NCBI GenBank assembly: GCA_038237625.1
Contig: JBBRYM010000011.1
Location: 1-64,000, forward strand
Source of the DNA: JAWVFM01 sp038237625
Lineage (GTDB): Bacteria; Actinomycetota; Thermoleophilia; Solirubrobacterales; 70-9
DNA: 64,000 nucleotides
Direction of reading: 5' to 3'
Shown here: one piece after another, positions 25,314 through 33,019 of the stretch
Position numbering within the stretch: the stretch's first letter is position 1
Layout of the letters: each line of letters opens with the position of its first letter
The notes under the pieces: generated by a model
The model's database searches: none
Told to the model about the DNA's origin: nothing
What the model saw: the letters and a program-made list of their open reading frames with translations, nothing else
Translations under genes and position numbers: made by a program

Positions 25314-25387
25314 GGGCGATTAGCTCAGTCGGTCAGAGCGCCTCTCTGATAAGGAGGAGGTCCCTGGTTCGAGTCCAGGATCGCCCA
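25314..25387 (+). tRNA. tRNA-Ile (anticodon GAT)
   Basis: 74 nt cloverleaf: acceptor GGGCGAT pairs with ATCGCCC (discriminator A at 25387), D-arm TAGCTCAGTCGGTCAGAGC. The anticodon stem CCTCT/GGAGG holds loop CTGATAA, giving anticodon GAT. T-arm is CCTGG/CCAGG around TTCGAGT. The CCA end is not encoded. The 3' half is the left attachment site of an integrated element (38-bp repeat, second copy at 28522-28559), and integration left the tRNA intact. Confidence 0.97.
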
Positions 25388-25790
25388 CTCGGTCGGTCCC
25401 CTGCAATTGCGGCGTTTCTCCCACCACCGCTGTTGGCGGGCCGACGCGTTCACGACTCTCTTCGGGCCACTCCCTGCCCGTTCCTGCCCAATCAGAGCCC
25501 TCCACCAGCGCGCGCAGGCGCCTCCGCTCGCCCTCCGCACGGAATATGACCTGGGCATAGGCGGCGAGCGTCACGGTCGGATTCGAATGCCCGACCTGGC
25601 GCATCACGTAGGGAACGTCCTCCCCGATCGCGAACAGCAAGGAGATATAGGTCCGACGCAGTGAGTGGGGAGTCAGACCCTGGGGGAGGGGCGGGCGATC
25701 CCGCTCCGCTCGCGACTCGTTCGCGCGCTCGATAGCCCGGGCCAGGATCCTCCGGCGCACGTTGGTCGGACTTTGCGGCCTGTGGCTCGT
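25320..25790 (-). pseudogene. Tyrosine recombinase (integrase), C-terminal remnant
   Basis: The reading frame holds PQSPTNVRRRILARAIERAN then LTPHSLRRTYISLLFAIGED and VPYVMRQVGHSNPTVTLAAYAQV: the catalytic HxLR, GH and Tyr of the integrase C-terminal domain. The N-terminal core-binding domain and first catalytic Arg are absent. Upstream of about 25790 integrase similarity stops and an oppositely oriented cupredoxin fragment begins. The frame ends inside the tRNA, as usual for integrases abutting attL. Confidence 0.85.
25354..25391. repeat. Left attachment site (attL), 38-bp direct repeat in tRNA-Ile
   Basis: From the anticodon stem of tRNA-Ile to 4 nt past its 3' end. Identical over 38 nt to 28522-28559 in the same orientation. 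Confidence 0.92.
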
Positions 25791-25912
25791 TCGTCCAGCC
25801 GGGTGGCACCTCCACCGATACCGTCACGCTAAAGCCCGGCAAGTACGATTTCTATTGCCCGTTCGACCACCACAAGCAACAGGGGATGACCGGAACGCTG
25901 ACGGTCAACTGA
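25772..25912 (+). pseudogene. Cupredoxin (plastocyanin-like), C-terminal remnant
   Basis: In frame from about 25772 to the TGA at 25910-25912 reads GSFVQPGGTSTDTVTLKPGK followed by YDFYCPFDHHKQQGMTGTL. This is the type 1 copper loop Cys-x(3-4)-His-x(n)-Met and the preceding beta strands of a small blue-copper domain. The 5' part, including the first His ligand and a signal peptide, is missing; the sequence runs into the 5' edge of the integrase remnant. A non-functional fragment left by a deletion inside the element. Confidence 0.72.
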
Positions 25913-26019
25913 CGCGAGCGGGCAAGCTGCTGCTCCGCATTGGCATCGACCCGCGAAGCCGTTGGCTCTCGGTCGAGGTCGAACCCAAGTCCAGGGCGAC
26001 ATCGTCGTTGCCTCGACGG

Positions 26020-26283
26020 GTGGCTTCGCTCTCGCTGAAGGTCAAAGGGCTGACGCTCGCCCAGTTCCCGAACGCGCCCCTGGCCATAGCGTTCGTGGCC
26101 GGCGTGGTGAGCATGTCCGTGGCTGGCTCGGTTGAGGTCGCTGCCAAGGCGGCCGCCGCGGTCGCGATGACCGTCTGGGCGTATGAGGAGCTCGCGCACG
26201 GCGTCAACTGGTTCCGACACGCGCTCGGGCTCTACAGCTTGGGCGGCATCGCCTTGGGTTTGATCGGCTTCCTCCACGGCTGA
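26020..26283 (+). CDS. Small membrane protein, function unknown
   Basis: About 87 residues from GTG 26020. A hydrophobic core (LAIAFVAGVVSMSVAGSVEV...AAAAVAMTVWAYEELAHGVN) is followed by another helix (YSLGGIALGLIGFLHG), so two or three membrane segments. The open frame extends upstream through LTRAGKLLLRIGIDPRSRWL without a good start. The 5' end may be truncated by the rearrangement that removed the cupredoxin. No family recognised. Confidence 0.5.
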   Translation: MASLSLKVKGLTLAQFPNAPLAIAFVAGVVSMSVAGSVEVAAKAAAAVAMTVWAYEELAHGVNWFRHALGLYSLGGIALGLIGFLHG

Positions 26284-26311
26284 GCGGGCCGGCACCTCGA
26301 TCCGAGCTATG

Positions 26312-26602
26312 TCAAAGGCCCTGGCAGGGCTCAAAGGAACCCTTGTTCACATAGCCGTCCGCGTCGACCCAGTAGCAGCGGATCGTGGTCCGCGACCCAG
26401 GTACCCCCCTCTGGCGGCTCAGGCTGCAGCGGAAGACACTTTCGCTATCGAGCGTCGCCACTTCCTCGCATTGCGCCCCCTGATAGCCGAACTGCGCGGT
26501 CATCGTTCGTTCGACGCTGGCCTCGGTGGGGTCCCTGAAGGCGATCATGTAGACCACGAAGGCGAGGGTGGCGAGGGTGGCGAGGAAAACGAGCTTCGCC
26601 AT
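26312..26602 (-). CDS. Small membrane-anchored or exported protein, function unknown
   Basis: 96 residues starting MAKLVFLATLATLAFVVYMI, an N-terminal membrane helix. A polar domain with three Cys residues (QCEE, VFRCSL, IRCYWVDADG) and a final FEPCQGL follows. An ATG 42 nt further upstream would add a basic stretch. No family recognised. It lies 45 nt downstream of the bestrophin-like gene on the same strand, so may be co-transcribed. Confidence 0.5.
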   Translation of the reverse strand: MAKLVFLATLATLAFVVYMIAFRDPTEASVERTMTAQFGYQGAQCEEVATLDSESVFRCSLSRQRGVPGSRTTIRCYWVDADGYVNKGSFEPCQGL

Positions 26603-26647
26603 CGACGCGGACCTAGCTCGCCGCCACGCGGCCTTACGTGACATCGA

Positions 26648-27496
26648 TCAGCTCGTCGTGTACTCGCCCGTGTCGTTCATCTCTACAAGCGGCTCATCCG
26701 AGGACGTCTTGCCGAGAAGCTCCATCGCCGCGTCGAGGCGGCCGCCGAGGCGTTCGATCGGGCGCAAAGACACCTCAGCGGCTCCGTTCTCGGAGCCATT
26801 GAGATTGAACTCGAACGGATCGTCGAGGTCATGGATCAGAGCGATCACGTATACGAACAGGAACGCGACAGTGGAGACGAGGAAGACTTCCTCCGCGTCC
26901 GGGCCGATCTCCGTCAGCAGCAGGCCGCCGACCAGGAGGAAGGTTGCCATCTCGGCGATCACGTAGGCAGCACCGACAAAGGAGGTGTCACGGATCGTCT
27001 CGACCCGGATCAGCATTCGCCGGATCGCGCTCTGCTCTTGCTTGAGCCGGACGATGAAGTTCGGCTGGGTGAGCGGTTCAAACGCGAGGAACGAGCTGTT
27101 GAGCCCGCTGATGCGGTCGAAGACGGTTGAACTCGCCACCCGTCCGTAGAACCAATCAATCAGTGAGGCGCCGAGGCCACGGAGGGAGCGCAGGCAATCA
27201 ACGGCGGGCTTGGCCTGCTTGTCGCTGTAGAGGATCAGGCATTCATCGGCGATCGTCTCGATGCTGGCGGCAAGGTCGCCGGGGAGCTTCTCGGACTCCT
27301 TGTAGTCGGCGAGCGTGCCCGCGAGCAGGAATCCCAGCAGGAAGATCGTCGCCCCGACGAGGCCGGTGTAGAGGGGGCTGAGGGGGATCGGCTCCCAGCC
27401 GAGGACGTCGAGGCCGACCTTGATCAAGGCGGCGATCAGGACGTACGGAGCAACCTTGAAAACGAGGCGCCAGCGCTGGAGGACCTGTCGGGACAT
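26648..27496 (-). CDS. Bestrophin-like/DUF4239-type membrane protein
   Basis: 282 residues. Two N-terminal helices (FKVAPYVLIAALIKVGLD and LYTGLVGATIFLLGFLLAG), then a charged cytoplasmic part (ADYKESEKLPGDLAASIETI...), and two more helices (YVIAEMATFLLVGGLLLTEI, VFLVSTVAFLFVYVIALIHD) followed by LDDPFEFNLNG. That end resembles the LxDP-F motif of bestrophin-like DUF4239 proteins. ATG 27496 is preferred over an ATG at 27577. Possibly an ion channel; weak evidence. Divergent from the mntP pseudogene. Confidence 0.6.
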   Translation of the reverse strand: MSRQVLQRWRLVFKVAPYVLIAALIKVGLDVLGWEPIPLSPLYTGLVGATIFLLGFLLAGTLADYKESEKLPGDLAASIETIADECLILYSDKQAKPAVDCLRSLRGLGASLIDWFYGRVASSTVFDRISGLNSSFLAFEPLTQPNFIVRLKQEQSAIRRMLIRVETIRDTSFVGAAYVIAEMATFLLVGGLLLTEIGPDAEEVFLVSTVAFLFVYVIALIHDLDDPFEFNLNGSENGAAEVSLRPIERLGGRLDAAMELLGKTSSDEPLVEMNDTGEYTTS

Positions 27497-27579
27497 CGCC
27501 AGATTGTGACGAAAGCGCGGGTCCAGGGCGCCCGTGACCGCGCTCACCGCTGCACGCCGAGCGCGATACTCCGGCATCC

Positions 27580-28132
27580 GTGCTTAAGGTCATCGCTCTC
27601 GTCGTGCCGCTGGGGCTCGACTCCTTCGCAATCTGCGCAGCTCTGGGAGTGGCCGGCATCGATCGTGCTCAAAGACGGCGTGTCTTGGTCCTGTTTCCCA
27701 CCCTCGAAGCCGCCGCGCCTCTCCTCGGTCTCGCGGTCGGGGCGCCGCTCGGCGCCGCCGTCGGCGGGGCAGCCGACTACGCAGCGATCGCCATCCTTCT
27801 CGTCCTGGGGCTGTTCACTCTCCTGGGCGGCGAGCAAGGAGAGGGAGATCAGGTCGACCGGCTTGCGACTGCGCACGGCCTTGCGATCGTCAGCCTCGGC
27901 CTCGCCATCGCCCTGGACGAGTTGGCGATCGGATTCACGATTGGTGCTTGGCCTCGGCCTCGCCCCGGTCCTCGTCTTGATCGCGCTGCAAGCTGTGGTC
28001 CTCTCGCAGCTCGGTGTTCGCCTCGGAGCGAGGCTTGGCGAGAGGGCACGCGAAACCGTGGAACGATCTGCGGGGCTCGCGCTGGTTGCCGTCGGAACGG
28101 CGCTGCTAATTGAAAAGCTTGTGAGCTCTTAG
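27580..28132 (+). pseudogene. mntP: MntP-like manganese efflux pump, frameshifted
   Basis: From GTG 27580 the frame reads as MntP: LKVIALVVPLGLDSFAICAA (first Asp-containing helix), then hydrophobic helices, GLAIVSLGLAIALDELAIGF (second Asp motif). Around 27944-27948 the frame is lost. The remaining helices (GLGLAPVLVLIALQAVVLSQ, LAGLALVAVGTALLIEKL-type end) continue in the next frame to the TAG at 28130-28132. Removing one base restores a full-length six-helix protein of about 183 residues. A real inactivating mutation or a sequencing error in a GC-rich stretch are both possible. Confidence 0.75.
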
Positions 28133-28270
28133 GCGAGCAACCTCGCTCCCGCTGCGATCGTCGCCGCCTGACTCCAGCGGTCTTGAGCGGTCTCCAACGG
28201 AGTTTGCGATCGGGGCGACCTGAGCCTCGGCGCTCTCGCAGGCGCGACTGCCCCGAATCTGGACCTATGA

Positions 28271-28330
28271 GGTGAGGGGGAGGGATTCGAACCCTCGTCG
28301 GACCGAAGTGGCCCGAAACGGTTTTGAGGT
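28271..28330 (-). tRNA. 3' fragment of a tRNA with a long variable arm (pseudo-tRNA)
   Basis: On the minus strand: an anticodon-loop-like CCTCAAAACCG, a 6-bp variable arm CGGGCC/GGTCCG with loop ACTTC, then T-arm GAGGG/CCCTC around TTCGAAT and a 3' acceptor strand beginning CCCCTCA. No 5' half able to pair is present upstream, so this is not a working tRNA. The long variable arm limits the source to Leu, Ser, or Sec (loop could be read as CAA or TCA). Probably an attachment-site leftover. Confidence 0.6.
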
Positions 28331-28521
28331 CGACAAGGCGAGAAGCACCCGGCACACGGGAAGGCAATGAGCAGGGAGCCGCACACCCTGCCCAAATGCC
28401 GCCGCTTTCTCGCTAAATTGCGGTAATCGCCAGCCGGGAGGTTCGACGAAACGAAGCCACGGAAACCGCTTAGCTATGCGGTTTGCGCCGTCTCTTCCGC
28501 TTTCGCCGCGGCGTTTCTGAT

Positions 28522-28559
28522 GAGGAGGTCCCTGGTTCGAGTCCAGGATCGCCCACTCG
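28522..28559. repeat. Right attachment site (attR), 38-bp direct repeat
   Basis: Exact copy of the tRNA-Ile 3' segment at 25354-25391, without the 5' half of the tRNA. Marks the right end of the integrated element; pdxH starts 24 nt later. Confidence 0.92.
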
Positions 28560-28583
28560 ATTCGCGCCGGTAGATTCGGCAGC

Positions 28584-29201
28584 GTGCCCCGGCGCCCCGA
28601 CATGCCCCCGCTTCGGCGCGAGCGGCTGGCCGACGACCCGATCGAGCAGTTCGCCGCTTGGTGGGAGCTCGCCGTTGCCGAGGTCCCACTGGCGGAGGCG
28701 ATGACCCTCGCGACGGTCGACGGCGACGGGTGGCCCGACGCGCGAATGGTGCTGCTGAAGGGATTCGACGCCGCAGGCTTTCGCTTCTTCACCAACTTCG
28801 AGTCGGCGAAGGGCGAGCAGCTGCGTGCGAACGGGCGGGCGGCGCTGGTCCTCTACTGGCGTGAGCTCGACCGGCAGGTTCGGATCCGCGGGGAGGTGGA
28901 GCGCCTGCCGGAGTCGGAGTCCGACGCGTACTTCGCGAGCCGATCCGCCGACTCGCAGATCGGGGCATGGGCCTCGCCCCAGAGCGCCCGGCTGGAGTCT
29001 CGCGACACCCTGAACGCGGCGATCGGCGAGATCGCGGCGCGCTTTGGCGACGGACCGATCCCGCGGCCGCCGAACTGGGGCGGGTTCGTCCTGCGACCCA
29101 CGTCAGTGGAGTTCTGGCAGGGCCAGGTGGGCCGACTGCACGACCGCTTCCGCTATTCGCGCGCCGGTAAGGGGTGGCAGATCGAGCGGCTCGCGCCCTA
29201 G
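28584..29201 (+). CDS. pdxH: Pyridoxamine 5'-phosphate oxidase
   Basis: 205 residues. It oxidises PNP/PMP to pyridoxal 5'-phosphate using FMN. Motifs: DPIEQFAAWWELA, MTLATVDGDGWPDARMVLLKGFD (FMN-binding), FRFFTNFESAKGEQL, ALVLYWRELDRQVRIRGEVERL, and the conserved end PPNWGGFVLRPTSVEFWQGQ followed by RLHDRFRYSR. GTG 28584 or ATG 28602 may start it. It lies just outside the right end of the integrated element and overlaps convergent parB by 4 nt. Confidence 0.93.
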   Translation: MPRRPDMPPLRRERLADDPIEQFAAWWELAVAEVPLAEAMTLATVDGDGWPDARMVLLKGFDAAGFRFFTNFESAKGEQLRANGRAALVLYWRELDRQVRIRGEVERLPESESDAYFASRSADSQIGAWASPQSARLESRDTLNAAIGEIAARFGDGPIPRPPNWGGFVLRPTSVEFWQGQVGRLHDRFRYSRAGKGWQIERLAP

Positions 29202-30052
29202 CTGCTCGAACCGGCCGCGCGCTGCGCGAAGGCATCGAGCTCGGCGAGGTCGTCGAAGTGGAGCTCGGCGCGGATGCCCTTCCGCGCGGCGCGCACCTTC
29301 ACGCCGTGGCCCAGGGCGGACTCCAGGGTGTCTTCGGCGCGGGCGAGCATCTCCTCCTGGTCGGGATGGGGAACCACGCGCGGGTGAGACTTGGGTGCCC
29401 CGGCTTTCGCGCGCCGCTCGGTTTCGCGCACCGACCAACCGCCGTGGGCGGCATCACGGGCGAGGGCCTTCCTGGCCGCCGTGCCGGCAACCTGAAGGAT
29501 GGCCCGGCCGTGGCCCTCGCTGAGCTCGCCCGACTCCATGAGCTCGAGCGCCTCGTCGGGTAGATCGAGGATGCGGATGAGGTTCGAGAGCGCCGGGCGG
29601 CTGCGCCCGAGACGTCGCGCCAGCTCCTCCTTGGAGACGCCGAGCTCGTCGACCAGCGTCGCGCAGGCGCGCGCTTCCTCCACCGGGTTGAGGTCCTCGC
29701 GCGCGACGTTCTCGATCAAGGCAATCTGCAGCTGGCGCAGCCCCTCCTCGTCGCGGACGAGAGCTGGGATCGTCTCGAGCTTGGCTTCACGGGACGCGCG
29801 CCAGCGGCGCTCGCCGGCGATCAGCTCGTAGCGGCCGTCGGGAAGGGGCCGCACGATCACCGGCTGAATCAGTCCCTCCTCGGCGATCGACAGGGCGAGC
29901 GCCTTGATCTTCTCCTCGTCGAAGTGCCGCCGCGGCTGATCGGCGCTGGGCCGGATCATTCCCACGGGGATCTCGCGAAGGCGCGGCTCGCCCACATCGC
30001 CAGGCTGCGGGAGGATCGCGGCCAGACCACGCCCCATTCCTCTGCTATTCAT
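29198..30052 (-). CDS. parB: Chromosome partitioning protein ParB
   Basis: 284 residues. Starts MNSRGMGRGLAAILP. The CTPase/N-terminal domain has IRPSADQPRRHFDEEKIKAL, GLIQPVIVRPL, YELIAGERRWRASREA and IENVAREDLNPVEEA. A helix-turn-helix follows (VSKEELARRLGRSRPALSNL) with SGELSEGHGRAIL, and a C-terminal dimerisation domain. It binds parS, spreads on DNA and works with ParA to segregate origins. It overlaps parA by 8 nt. A parS-like site is at 33284-33299. Confidence 0.95.
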   Translation of the reverse strand: MNSRGMGRGLAAILPQPGDVGEPRLREIPVGMIRPSADQPRRHFDEEKIKALALSIAEEGLIQPVIVRPLPDGRYELIAGERRWRASREAKLETIPALVRDEEGLRQLQIALIENVAREDLNPVEEARACATLVDELGVSKEELARRLGRSRPALSNLIRILDLPDEALELMESGELSEGHGRAILQVAGTAARKALARDAAHGGWSVRETERRAKAGAPKSHPRVVPHPDQEEMLARAEDTLESALGHGVKVRAARKGIRAELHFDDLAELDAFAQRAAGSSS

Positions 30053-30884
30053 AAGCCTCTACCTTTGCTTGAGGGTTATCGGAGCCGCCATTACTAGCGA
30101 TGCGGTGGACGTTCACCCCTCCGGCGTCCTCTCGCTCGACCAGCTCCCGGGCGAGCTCGCGGTAGGCATCCGAGCCGCGCGAGCCGGGAGCGTGGTCGAT
30201 GACGGGCATGCCAAAGCTCGGGGCTTCCGCCACGCGGACGCTGCGGGGGATGACGGTGTCGAACACGAGCTCGGGAAGGTGCTGGCGGAGCTCCCGCTCC
30301 ACATCCTGGGCGAGGCGGGTGCGCTCGTCATGCATAGTGATCACGACGCCGGTCGTAACGAGGCTCGGGTTGAGGTTGCGCCGAACGAGGTCGAGGGTGC
30401 CGAGGAACTCGACGAGCCCCTCCAGCGCCAGGTACTCGGCCTGCACCGGGACGAGCACGCGATCCGCAGCAGCGAGGGCGTTCACCGCGACCGGCCCGAT
30501 CGAGGGCGGGCAGTCCAGGAGCGTGAGGGCGAAGCGCTCGCGCACGGGACCGAGGCGCTCTCGCAGGCGCGATTCGAAGCCGTCGATCCGAGGCAGCTCA
30601 ACCGATGCCCCCGCCAGGTCACGGCTGGCCGGAACGACCCAAAGATTGTCCGGCCCGGCCGGCCGTGCCGCCTCGGCGACCGAGGTCTCCCCCACCAGAC
30701 AGTCGTAGGCGGATGGACGAAGCTCACGCTCGAGGCCGAGGGCAACCGTGGCGTTGCACTGCTGGTCGAGGTCGACGAGCAGCACCTGGCGCCCCTCCGC
30801 GGCGGCCACGGCGGCAACGTTGACCGCGGTGGTGGTCTTGCCCACACCGCCCTTCTGGTTCGCGACGGCGTAGACGGCACCCAT
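30045..30884 (-). CDS. parA: Chromosome partitioning ATPase ParA (Soj)
   Basis: 279 residues. Deviant Walker A NQKGGVGKTTTAVN, Walker A' LLVDLDQQCNATVALG, Walker B LTLLDCPPSIGPVAVNAL, and VIPRSVRVAEAPSFGMPV near the C-terminus, all standard for chromosomal ParA. A 25-residue polar tail (GGVNVHRIASNGGSDNPQ...) extends beyond the usual end. ATG at 30884. Together with parB and the rnpA-rsmG genes it forms the classic left flank of the origin. Confidence 0.95.
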   Translation of the reverse strand: MGAVYAVANQKGGVGKTTTAVNVAAVAAAEGRQVLLVDLDQQCNATVALGLERELRPSAYDCLVGETSVAEAARPAGPDNLWVVPASRDLAGASVELPRIDGFESRLRERLGPVRERFALTLLDCPPSIGPVAVNALAAADRVLVPVQAEYLALEGLVEFLGTLDLVRRNLNPSLVTTGVVITMHDERTRLAQDVERELRQHLPELVFDTVIPRSVRVAEAPSFGMPVIDHAPGSRGSDAYRELARELVEREDAGGVNVHRIASNGGSDNPQAKVEAYE

Positions 30885-30938
30885 CGCGCGCGACCTTAGC
30901 GCCCGCAGCGGACCGCGGGCTCGCAGTCGGCGCTCGGG

Positions 30939-31628
30939 TCAGGAGGAGCCGAACGGGCGCTTCTTCGCCATCCCGGGCCGGCGGGGAAGGCCCTCGGGGG
31001 TGGCGCCGGCCTTACGGATGACGTGGAGATGCCGGTGCTCGCTGCCGGCGTACGGGCCCACCGGGACCACCCGCTCGGGACGCATCGAAAGCCGTTCGGC
31101 AGAACGCTCGAGCTCAGCCTCCTCCCCCGCGTCTCGGCGTCCTTTCCACACGACGAGGGGCATCTCGTCCCGAAGCAGCGGCGAGGCGAGCTCGGCGACG
31201 GTGGCGAGGCGACCCACCGCCCGCACCGTCACGGCGTCGTATACCTCGCGGCCGCCTTCGGGAGACGGTGCGGCCGCCCATTCCTCGCTGCGCGCGTTGA
31301 CGACCCGGGCATTCACGATGCCCACCACGTCGATCGCGTGGCGAATGAACTCGCACTTGCGAGCGGTCGCCTCGATCAGCTCGACCCGCGCGGCCGGCAT
31401 GGCGAGGGCGATGGGAAGTCCCGGAAAGCCTGCCCCGGCGCCGATGTCAGCGATCGTCGAGGCGCCGTCGAGGGTGCCGATCTCGAGGACGCTCAGGGAG
31501 TCGGCGACATGAACCTTCCACGCCTCGGCGGGATCGCGAACCGTCGTGGGCGCGCGCGGATCGAGGAGTGTCTTGACGAGCAGCTCGAGCTGGGCAGTGA
31601 CGGCGGGGCTCTGCCCCTCAGCCGCCAT
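30939..31628 (-). CDS. rsmG: 16S rRNA (guanine-N7) methyltransferase RsmG
   Basis: 229 residues. RsmG/GidB methylates G527 of 16S rRNA. SAM-binding motif IADIGAGAGFPGLPIALAMP, then VELIEATARKCEFI, NARSEEWA and VTVRAVGRLATVAELASPLL. The last 25 residues (TPEGLPRRPGMAKKRPFGSS) include the conserved RRPGMAKKRPL-type end. It overlaps jag by 11 nt and precedes parA by 54 nt. Loss of this gene in other bacteria gives low-level streptomycin resistance. Confidence 0.94.
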   Translation of the reverse strand: MAAEGQSPAVTAQLELLVKTLLDPRAPTTVRDPAEAWKVHVADSLSVLEIGTLDGASTIADIGAGAGFPGLPIALAMPAARVELIEATARKCEFIRHAIDVVGIVNARVVNARSEEWAAAPSPEGGREVYDAVTVRAVGRLATVAELASPLLRDEMPLVVWKGRRDAGEEAELERSAERLSMRPERVVPVGPYAGSEHRHLHVIRKAGATPEGLPRRPGMAKKRPFGSS

Positions 31629-32115
31629 CGCTGACGAGCGGCGCGACCACTACGCAACGCTCGGGCTCGGTCCCCTCGCTGAACGTCTCGAGGCCCGGCC
31701 GGTCCTTGAGGGCCTGGTGGACGATGCGCCGCTCCGTGGCGCTCATCGCCTCGAGCTCGATTTCCTTGCCGGTCTCGAGGGCCCGCTCGGCGGCTCGCTC
31801 GGCTTGGCGCTCCACGATTTCCTTGCGCTCGGAGCGGTATCCCGCCGCGTCGACCGAGACCCGCTTGCGGTCCTCGGAGTCGCGGAACGCCGCCCGGTAG
31901 CAGATGAGCTGGATCGCGTCGATGGTCTGGCCGCGTCGACCGATGACGAGGCCGAGATCCTCACCCTCGAAACGGGCCGAGATCTCCTCCCCACTCTCCT
32001 CGACGACGACCTCGGCGTCGAGGTCCATCTCGTCGGCGATCGCATTGAGGATCGCCTCGACGCGGGCTGCGGGCTCCGCGGGCAGGGTGTCGGGTACCGG
32101 GCCGGAGCTCTCCAT
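31618..32115 (-). CDS. jag: Jag/KhpB RNA-binding protein (KH-R3H)
   Basis: 165 residues. A KH domain with LGLVIGRRGQTIDAIQLICY, then an R3H domain (ERQAERAAERALETG...MSATERRIVHQALKD). The long N-terminal Jag_N domain found in Firmicutes is absent, leaving about 30 residues before the KH domain. KhpB binds small RNAs and, in streptococci, controls cell elongation as EloR. It is downstream of yidC, its usual partner locus. ATG 32115. The 142 nt between this gene and yidC show no feature I recognise. Confidence 0.92.
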   Translation of the reverse strand: MESSGPVPDTLPAEPAARVEAILNAIADEMDLDAEVVVEESGEEISARFEGEDLGLVIGRRGQTIDAIQLICYRAAFRDSEDRKRVSVDAAGYRSERKEIVERQAERAAERALETGKEIELEAMSATERRIVHQALKDRPGLETFSEGTEPERCVVVAPLVSDGG

Positions 32116-32257
32116 CGCGGCGCGAGTGTACGCAGGCGAAAGAGGAATCAGCGTCGAGGCGGCGAATCCCGAAGCAGGACCGTTACGCCCGCGGCCTGAC
32201 CAGCGGCGAACTACGAGTTGTCGTCGGTATGCGGGATCAACTCGTAACTCAGCAGGT

Positions 32258-33019
32258 TTACCGGCGGCGCTTCTTCTTGCGCGGGGGTGGCGGTGGGGCC
32301 TTCGCGGCCTTCGCCTCCTCCGGAGCTGGCGCAGGCGCCGCCGGAATCAGACGCTGGACGACCATCTGCTGCCCGAGGCTCCAGACGTTGGTCGCGATCC
32401 AGTAGACGCCCAGGCCGGCCGCCTGGCCGGCGATGAAGGGCGCGAACAGCACCGGAAAGAGCAGGAAGATGTAGCGCTGGGCGCCACTCGCGGCCGCGGG
32501 GTTGGTCGCCGTCGTGTAGAGCAGGCTGAGGGCGGTCGTGACCAGGAACAGGACGATCAGGATCGCCGCCTCGGCCCCAGTCGGCTTCTCGATCACCGAT
32601 TTGACGAAGAGGAACGACTGGCTCGTCCCGCTGCTGGTCACGTCGTTCACGAACGTCGAACTGCGCAGCAGGGTGTAGATCGCGATGAAGAACGGGATCT
32701 GGACGATGAAGGGCAGACAGGAGGCGAACGGGTTGACGTTGTTCTTCTGATAGACGGCCATCAACTCGCGCTGCTTGCGCTCGGGATCCGACTTGTAGCG
32801 CTCGTTGATCTCCTTGAGCTGCGGGGCCAGCAGCTGCAGGCGGCGCATCGAGCGGATGCCGCTGAGCGACAGCGGCAGCACCGCCAGGCGGATCGCAAAG
32901 GTGAGGGCAATGATCGCGATGCCCCACGAGAGATGGCCCGAGTCGTGGAAGAACTTGATGATCGAGTCCGACGCGTCGACGAGTTGCTGAATCGGGAAGA
33001 TGTAGGCGAGAACGGGCAT
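32258..33019 (-). CDS. yidC: Membrane protein insertase YidC
   Basis: 253 residues, Gram-positive-type YidC lacking the large periplasmic domain. Helices include LSWGIAIIALTFAIRLAVLP (with the hydrophilic-groove Arg), a coiled hairpin (LLAPQLKEINERYKSDPERK), NPFASCLPFIVQIPFFIAIY, AAILIVLFLVTTALSLLYTT and a last one ending VYWIATNVWSLGQQMVVQ. The C-terminus is a Pro/Lys/Arg-rich ribosome-binding tail (PPPPPRKKKRRR). ATG overlaps the yidD stop (ATGA). Confidence 0.95.
   Translation of the reverse strand: MPVLAYIFPIQQLVDASDSIIKFFHDSGHLSWGIAIIALTFAIRLAVLPLSLSGIRSMRRLQLLAPQLKEINERYKSDPERKQRELMAVYQKNNVNPFASCLPFIVQIPFFIAIYTLLRSSTFVNDVTSSGTSQSFLFVKSVIEKPTGAEAAILIVLFLVTTALSLLYTTATNPAAASGAQRYIFLLFPVLFAPFIAGQAAGLGVYWIATNVWSLGQQMVVQRLIPAAPAPAPEEAKAAKAPPPPPRKKKRRR

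Larger units (their letters stand above)
25354..28559. mobile_element. Decayed integrative element at tRNA-Ile (about 3.2 kb)
   Basis: Bounded by 38-bp direct repeats of the tRNA-Ile 3' end. Next to the left repeat is the C-terminal remnant of a tyrosine integrase, the usual position for a tRNA-targeting island. Inside are a cupredoxin 3' fragment, three small or membrane genes, a frameshifted mntP, and a 3' fragment of a second tRNA with a long variable arm. No intact integrase, excisionase, replication or conjugation gene remains, so the element is a deletion derivative unlikely to move on its own. Confidence 0.82.
28133..28583. other. Non-coding remnant region before pdxH
   Basis: No convincing gene. 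It holds the tRNA fragment at 28271-28330 and the right attachment site at 28522-28559. The rest shows no motif I recognise. Minus-strand open frames here contain short peptides that are merely antisense translations of tRNA sequence. Confidence 0.6.

Noticed and set aside
25325..25558. Minus-strand peptide ending ILDSNQGPPPYQRG, and a similar one near 28500
   Set aside because: This is antisense translation of the tRNA-Ile T-arm, a well-known spurious reading, not a gene.
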